This document shows, in pieces, positions 5,901 to 9,016 of a stretch of 9,016 nucleotides of DNA (the first letter of the stretch is position 1; each line of letters begins with the position of its first letter). A model generated the notes under the pieces. That model worked only from the letters and a program-made list of their open reading frames with translations. It did no database searches and was not told the DNA's origin. The DNA comes from M55B157 sp965657825 (GTDB lineage: Bacteria; Actinomycetota; Actinomycetes; S36-B12): the NCBI GenBank assembly GCA_965657825.1, contig CBFHQG010000091.1:1-9016 (forward strand), in the 5' to 3' direction. Position numbers and translations under genes: made by a program.

Positions 5901-6548
5901 GTGACCGAGCAACCTGGTGACCCCCGACTTGCAGCAGGGGGTTCGAGCCCCCAGACCAGTCGAGACGATCGACCGCTGGAGCCAGGTGAGGTGCGAGCGA
6001 CAGGGCGACGCAACGCCCGACTCGGTCAGACGGTCAGTGACATGGCCCGCTCGATGATCGTCGTTCTGGTCGTGGTCGGTGCGATCCTGCTGGTGACCTG
6101 GCGCCCCCAGCCCGATGCGGTGCGGGCTGTCGATCCGACCTCCACCCTGATCACCGCGCGCGCTACCGCGGGATTCCCGGTGCTGTACCCGCAGGGCCTC
6201 GACGCCGGCTGGGTGCCGACGAGTGCGCGCTGGGACCTCCCGGCCGATGCCGCCCCCGATCCGGCGTGGCACGTGGGGTTCGTCACCCCCGATGAGCAGT
6301 ACGCCGCACTCGGGCAGTCGGCGACGACCAATCCGGAGTACCTGCCGACCCAGACCCTGGGTGGCGTTCCCGCAGGTGCCGGCCCCGAGGGGTGGCAGCG
6401 CTATGAGAACACCGCGCCCGAAACGACCCGCTCCCTGGTCACCATCGTCGATGGGGTGACGATCGTGGTCTCCGGCACCGCCTCCTGGGAGGTGCTGGGT
6501 GATTTCGCCGAGCGGCTCAGCCCGACAGCGGTACCGACCGCTTCGTGA
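5901..6548 (+). CDS. DUF4245-type membrane-anchored protein, function unknown
   Basis: I recognise this as the actinobacterial DUF4245 family from its position beside glpX and its architecture; no biochemical role is known to me. From the GTG at 5901 it has 215 residues. Residues 1-50 are hydrophilic and probably cytoplasmic, with Arg-rich RATGRRNAR (32-40). One transmembrane helix follows (about 51-67, MIVVLVVVGAILLVTW). The rest, to residue 215, is presumably extracytoplasmic and includes GFPVLYPQGLDAGWVPTSAR (91-110), a GWQRYEN segment (164-170) and a final hydrophobic beta-like stretch (179-191). There is no lipobox cysteine or catalytic signature. The start is chosen because GACAAT ends 6 bases upstream. 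An in-frame ATG at 5835 would add 22 residues but overlaps the glpX promoter. The gene converges on xseB across a hairpin. Confidence 0.82.
   Translation: MTEQPGDPRLAAGGSSPQTSRDDRPLEPGEVRATGRRNARLGQTVSDMARSMIVVLVVVGAILLVTWRPQPDAVRAVDPTSTLITARATAGFPVLYPQGLDAGWVPTSARWDLPADAAPDPAWHVGFVTPDEQYAALGQSATTNPEYLPTQTLGGVPAGAGPEGWQRYENTAPETTRSLVTIVDGVTIVVSGTASWEVLGDFAERLSPTAVPTAS
5914..5959 (+). other. Structured early coding region with alternative hairpins
   Basis: Just inside the DUF4245 gene, GGGGG (5937-5941) can pair with CCCCC on either side: 5921-5925 (11-base loop) or 5948-5952 (6-base loop TTCGAG). CTGGT (5914-5918) and ACCAG (5955-5959) can close the outside. The two inner hairpins are mutually exclusive. 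In a leaderless mRNA this lies only 14-59 bases from the 5' end, so it may affect translation; that is inference. Confidence 0.3.
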
Positions 6549-6550
6549 CC

Positions 6551-6585
6551 TGACTCCCGCCCGTGGCAGCCACACCCGGGAGTCA
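6551..6585. terminator. Bidirectional terminator-like hairpin between the DUF4245 gene and xseB
   Basis: TGACTCCCG (6551-6559) and CGGGAGTCA (6577-6585) form a perfect 9-bp stem. A nested stem GTGG-CAG-CCAC (6563-6573) lies inside its loop. It sits between two convergent genes, starts 2 bases after the DUF4245 stop and includes the xseB TGA. It lacks a T-tract in either direction, which is common in high-GC actinobacteria. Confidence 0.55.
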
Positions 6586-6846
6586 CACCTCGGACTCGTC
6601 GTCGGATTCGTCGGCGACTTCGTCGTCGGATTCATCGTCGGGGGTGGCGGCGTCCAGCCAGCGCTGACAATGGGCCGCGAGGGCCTCACCGCGCTCCCAC
6701 AGCGTCAGCGCGTCCTCCAGCGGCGCACCTCCAGATTCCAGTCTCGCCACGATGGCGGTGAGTTCGTCGCGGGCCTGCTCGAAACCCATCGCCGCAATGT
6801 CCTCGGGGATGACGACCACGGTGGGTCCGTCGGTGGCATCGGTCAT
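6583..6846 (-). CDS. xseB: Exodeoxyribonuclease VII small subunit
   Basis: XseB binds the large subunit XseA to form exonuclease VII, which degrades single-stranded DNA from both ends during repair. The 87-residue protein shows the family's helical hairpin at about residues 21-67 (FEQARDELTAIVARLESGG, then PLEDALTLWERGEALAAHC). The C-terminal 20 residues are almost all D, E and S, containing a repeated DESDDE unit. The ATG is well supported by AAGGAG at 6859-6854 on the minus strand, 7 bases upstream. It is the only clear Shine-Dalgarno among the gene starts in this window. The gene lies 150 bases downstream of xseA, whereas the two usually nearly touch. The TGA stop sits inside the stem of a hairpin shared with the convergent DUF4245 gene. 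Confidence 0.93.
   Translation of the reverse strand: MTDATDGPTVVVIPEDIAAMGFEQARDELTAIVARLESGGAPLEDALTLWERGEALAAHCQRWLDAATPDDESDDEVADESDDESEV
6596..6643 (-). repeat. 24-bp imperfect tandem repeat encoding the acidic XseB tail
   Basis: A 14-base core (TCGTCGTCGGATTC on the plus strand) occurs at 6596-6609 and again at 6620-6633, a period of 24 bases or 8 codons. In the protein this is DESDDE repeated, followed by VA and then SE. It looks like a small in-frame duplication within the xseB 3' end. Confidence 0.6.
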
Positions 6847-6996
6847 GGGGTGACTCCTTCGATGTGCTGCCGGGTGGGACGTGATGGAACGATGCTGAAT
6901 GGTGGCTCCGGGTTCCTCGGTACTGGATACCCGGAGTCATCCTCTTGATGCTGTCTGTTCAGTGCCGCCTTCCCTGTACGGCCCCAGTCTGCCCGG
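6847..6996 (-). other. Non-coding gap between xseA and xseB with a hairpin
   Basis: This 150-base gap holds the xseB ribosome-binding site AAGGAG (minus strand 6859-6854). It also holds a hairpin: CTCCGGGT (6906-6913) with ACCCGGAG (6929-6936), extended by TCC and GGA (6914-6916, 6925-6927) across a one-base bulge, with an 8-base loop. No T-tract follows on the minus strand. I see no confident promoter or coding frame in the gap. Confidence 0.5.
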
Positions 6997-8154
6997 TCAG
7001 TCAGCGCCAGGGTCGGGGATCCGCGCAACGGTGAAGTGGCCGCGGGCCACGCGCACCCGTAACTGCTCACCCTGCGAGACCTGCTCGGCGTCTCGGATCA
7101 GCAGGCCCGAATCAACAGACTGCAGCACCGCGTAGCCGCGCTCGAGTGTGGCAAGCGGTGACAGAGCCCGTACCTGCGCCACAAGGTGTTGGATGGCGTG
7201 ACGTTCGACATCGAGGCGATGGCGGATCGAGGTCCGCATCCGCGCCAGAGCGGTCTCTAGGCGCTGCTGCTCGACGTCGAGTCGACGCACGAGCGCAGCA
7301 CGACCTCTCGTGTGCAGGCCGATGACGAGATCCCATTGCTCGTCGAGGTCGGGCACGATCCGCTTGGCTGCATCGGTCGGGGTGGAGGCCCTCAGATCGG
7401 CGACGAAGTCGACGAGGGGGGCGTCCTGCTCGTGTCCGATCGCGCTGACAACAGGTGCACGTGATGCGACCACGGTGCGAACGAGACGCTCGTTGCTGAA
7501 CGGCAGCAGGTCCTCGACGCTGCCACCTCCCCGGGCGAGCACGATGACATCGACGTCGTCGATGGAATTGAGTTCCTCCATGGCCGCGACGATCTCGGTG
7601 ACCGCGGAAGCACCCTGAACGGCGACCTCGCGAACCTCGAACACCGTCGCCGGCCAACGATCACGGGTGTTGACCAGCACGTCATGCATCGCAGCACTCG
7701 CACGGCCGCAGATCAGACCGATTCGGCGGGGCACGAACGGCAGCGGGCGCTTGCGTTCAGGGGAGAAGAGACCTTCGGCCGCGAAGAGGGCACGCAACCG
7801 CTCGAGTTCCTCCAGCAGTGCCCCACGCCCGACCGGCCGGAACTCCGAGGCCCGCATCTGCAATTGGCCGCGACCGGGGTAGACCTCCGGGCGAGCGTGC
7901 ACCACCACCCGCTGCCCCTCGGCGATCGGTGGCGAGACCCGATCCATCACCGAGACCTCGGTCACGACCGACAGCGACATATCGACTTCGACATCACGCA
8001 GCGTGACCCAGGCGGTGCGCATTCCGGGTCGCCGGCTGATCTGAGTGATCTGCCCCTCCATCCAGACCGGCCCGAGGCGCTGGATCCATTCGGAGATCTT
8101 CGTCGAGATGGTCCGCACGGGAGCGGGCGCGTCGGGTGAGGTCTCCATCGCCAC
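6997..8154 (-). CDS. xseA: Exodeoxyribonuclease VII large subunit
   Basis: This is the catalytic subunit of exonuclease VII. It has 385 residues, slightly shorter than typical members (about 400-450) but complete. An N-terminal OB-fold for ssDNA spans about residues 14-105 (ISEWIQRLGPVWMEGQITQI). The catalytic domain follows, with ICGRASAAMHDVL (148-160), ARGGGSVEDLLPFSNE (207-222) and SAIGHEQDAPLVDF (237-250). R208, H241 and D244 correspond to residues implicated in E. coli XseA catalysis. A coiled-coil stretch rich in R, L and E (about 270-330) precedes the canonical LATLERGYAVLQ (334-345). The start is the GTG at 8154 because TAGGCT ends 6 bases upstream. An ATG two codons later (8148) is the alternative. 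The gene is divergent from ispH. Confidence 0.95.
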   Translation of the reverse strand: MAMETSPDAPAPVRTISTKISEWIQRLGPVWMEGQITQISRRPGMRTAWVTLRDVEVDMSLSVVTEVSVMDRVSPPIAEGQRVVVHARPEVYPGRGQLQMRASEFRPVGRGALLEELERLRALFAAEGLFSPERKRPLPFVPRRIGLICGRASAAMHDVLVNTRDRWPATVFEVREVAVQGASAVTEIVAAMEELNSIDDVDVIVLARGGGSVEDLLPFSNERLVRTVVASRAPVVSAIGHEQDAPLVDFVADLRASTPTDAAKRIVPDLDEQWDLVIGLHTRGRAALVRRLDVEQQRLETALARMRTSIRHRLDVERHAIQHLVAQVRALSPLATLERGYAVLQSVDSGLLIRDAEQVSQGEQLRVRVARGHFTVARIPDPGAD

Positions 8155-8166
8155 GTCGGCAGCCTA
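8155..8166 (-). promoter_or_regulatory. xseA -10 element, leaderless type
   Basis: On the minus strand TAGGCT (8166-8161), then GCCGAC, then the xseA GTG. It is a full TANNNT match with the 6-base spacing seen at ispH, and no Shine-Dalgarno is present. No convincing -35 hexamer is visible. It supports GTG 8154 over the ATG two codons downstream. Confidence 0.5.
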
Positions 8167-8202
8167 GAACCTGCCTCGAACTGGAGCCGTCATCGTGCGC
8201 CA

Positions 8203-8238
8203 TTCGCCCGATCACCGGGGTGCACCTACGATGGACGC
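8203..8238 (+). promoter_or_regulatory. ispH promoter, leaderless type
   Basis: TACGAT (8227-8232) is followed by six bases (GGACGC) and the ispH GTG. TTCGCC (8203-8208), 18 bases upstream, is a poor -35 candidate. The 8-base palindrome GGTGCACC (8219-8226) abuts the -10 and could be a factor-binding site. There is no Shine-Dalgarno between the -10 and the start codon. Confidence 0.5.
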
Positions 8239-9016
8239 GTGACCGCACACGACGAGACGACAGGCCCGACGGGCGCCAAGCGAGTCCTCGTGGCGGCCCC
8301 CCGCGGGTACTGCGCAGGGGTAGACCGTGCAGTGGTGACGGTGGAGAAGGCCCTGGAGTTGTACGGGCCCCCCGTCTACGTCCGCAAGCAGATCGTGCAC
8401 AACCGCTACGTGGTGGAGACCCTCGAGAAGCGCGGGGCTGTGTTCGTCGAGGAGCTCGACGAGGTGCCGGAGGGCTCGACGGTGGTCTTCTCCGCCCATG
8501 GCGTCGCACCCAGCGTCCACTCCGAGGCCGAACAGCGCTCCCTGAAGACGATCGATGCCACCTGCCCACTGGTGACCAAGGTGCACTCCGAGGCCAAACG
8601 ATTCGCGGCCGAGGGCAAGCAGATCCTCCTCATCGGTCACGAGGGACACGAGGAGGTCGTCGGCACCATGGGGGAGGCCCCGGAGGCGATCACCCTGGTG
8701 GAGAACCCCGCCGATGCCGACACCGTCGAAGTCGACCCGGACCGCGAGGTCATCTGGCTGTCGCAGACCACACTGTCGGTCGACGAGACCATGGAGACAG
8801 TCGAGCGGCTGCGGCAGCGACTACCGAATCTCAACAGCCCTCCCAGTGACGACATCTGCTATGCGACACAGAATCGTCAGGCCGCGGTGAAGGCGATCGC
8901 TCAGCGATGCGATGTCCTGATCGTCGTCGGATCGGGCAACTCCTCGAACTCCGTGCGCCTAGTCGAGGTCGGCCTCGAGGCAGGTGCCTCGACGGCCTAT
9001 CGCGTCGACAGGGTCG
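8239..9016 (+). CDS. ispH: 4-hydroxy-3-methylbut-2-enyl diphosphate reductase, 3' end beyond window
   Basis: IspH (LytB) performs the last step of the MEP pathway, reducing HMBPP to IPP and DMAPP with a [4Fe-4S] cluster in the cytosol. The frame stays open from the GTG at 8239 to the window edge, giving 259 residues; complete proteins are about 310-340, so the C-terminus is cut. The cluster cysteines are C25 (PRGYCAGVDRA), C109 (DATCPLVTKVH) and C207 (DICYATQNRQ). Substrate and proton-relay motifs are IVHNRYVV with H54, GHEGHEEVVGTMG (133-145) with H137 and E139, SQTTLSVDET (175-184) and SGNSSNSVRL (232-241). The GTG follows TACGAT by 6 bases, as expected of a leaderless transcript. Many bacteria carry two ispH copies, so whether this one is the sole copy cannot be seen here. 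Confidence 0.95.
   Translation, partial: MTAHDETTGPTGAKRVLVAAPRGYCAGVDRAVVTVEKALELYGPPVYVRKQIVHNRYVVETLEKRGAVFVEELDEVPEGSTVVFSAHGVAPSVHSEAEQRSLKTIDATCPLVTKVHSEAKRFAAEGKQILLIGHEGHEEVVGTMGEAPEAITLVENPADADTVEVDPDREVIWLSQTTLSVDETMETVERLRQRLPNLNSPPSDDICYATQNRQAAVKAIAQRCDVLIVVGSGNSSNSVRLVEVGLEAGASTAYRVDRV

Noticed and set aside
5937..5960. A tRNA T-arm-like sequence (GGGGG, TTCGAG, CCCCC) suggesting a tRNA gene or attachment-site remnant.
   Set aside because: No acceptor partner lies about 65 bases upstream, there is no D-arm or anticodon arm and no CCA end, and the frame through it encodes a plausible DUF4245 N-terminus.
6686..6940. A minus-strand frame spanning the xseA-xseB gap and the start of xseB, possibly a missed small gene.
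   Set aside because: It overlaps xseB in another frame, has His/Arg-rich shadow-like composition and no ribosome-binding site. The AAGGAG is placed for the xseB ATG instead.
8136..8849. A 237-codon plus-strand frame that begins before ispH and overlaps it.
   Set aside because: It is out of frame with ispH, low in complexity (Arg, Gly, Pro) and conflicts with clear IspH motifs in the other frame.

Overview
The window is about 9 kb of GC-rich, densely coding chromosome from an actinobacterium. The evidence is the high GC content, frequent GTG starts, start codons set a few bases behind TANNNT-type -10 elements, and the gene order. The set ispH, xseA, xseB, DUF4245 protein, glpX, fumarase is, from memory, a conserved actinobacterial neighbourhood; Mycobacterium tuberculosis around Rv1098c-Rv1110 and Streptomyces coelicolor around SCO5044-SCO5058 are comparable. 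I cannot place the organism below phylum or class. There is no mobile element, CRISPR array, rRNA or tRNA, and no stretch over 300 bases without a gene.

Layout from left to right: a class I fumarase (minus, 29-1714); an amylosucrase of family GH13 (minus, best start 3712, ending 3 bases before the fumarase start); a PfkB-family fructokinase (plus, 3826-4803), divergent from the amylosucrase; a class II fructose-1,6-bisphosphatase GlpX (minus, 4821-5825), convergent with the kinase; a DUF4245 membrane-anchored protein of unknown function (plus, 5901-6548), divergent from glpX; exonuclease VII small and large subunits (minus, xseB 6583-6846 and xseA 6997-8154); and the first 259 codons of ispH (plus, from 8239), cut by the window edge and divergent from xseA.

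The genes form three functional themes. Amylosucrase would turn sucrose into alpha-glucan plus fructose. The kinase would convert the fructose to fructose-6-phosphate, the product GlpX also makes from fructose-1,6-bisphosphate. Fumarase serves the TCA cycle. The xse genes serve DNA repair and ispH serves isoprenoid synthesis.

The most distinctive points are: the sucrose pair sitting inside the usual glpX-fumarase block; a repeated promoter layout in which an A-N3-T hexamer lies 6-8 bases before the start codon, suggesting leaderless mRNAs for most genes here; dyad symmetries in two divergent promoter regions; and an unusually wide, hairpin-containing gap between xseA and xseB. I see no convincing new biological system. 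This is largely a housekeeping region with an accessory sugar module.
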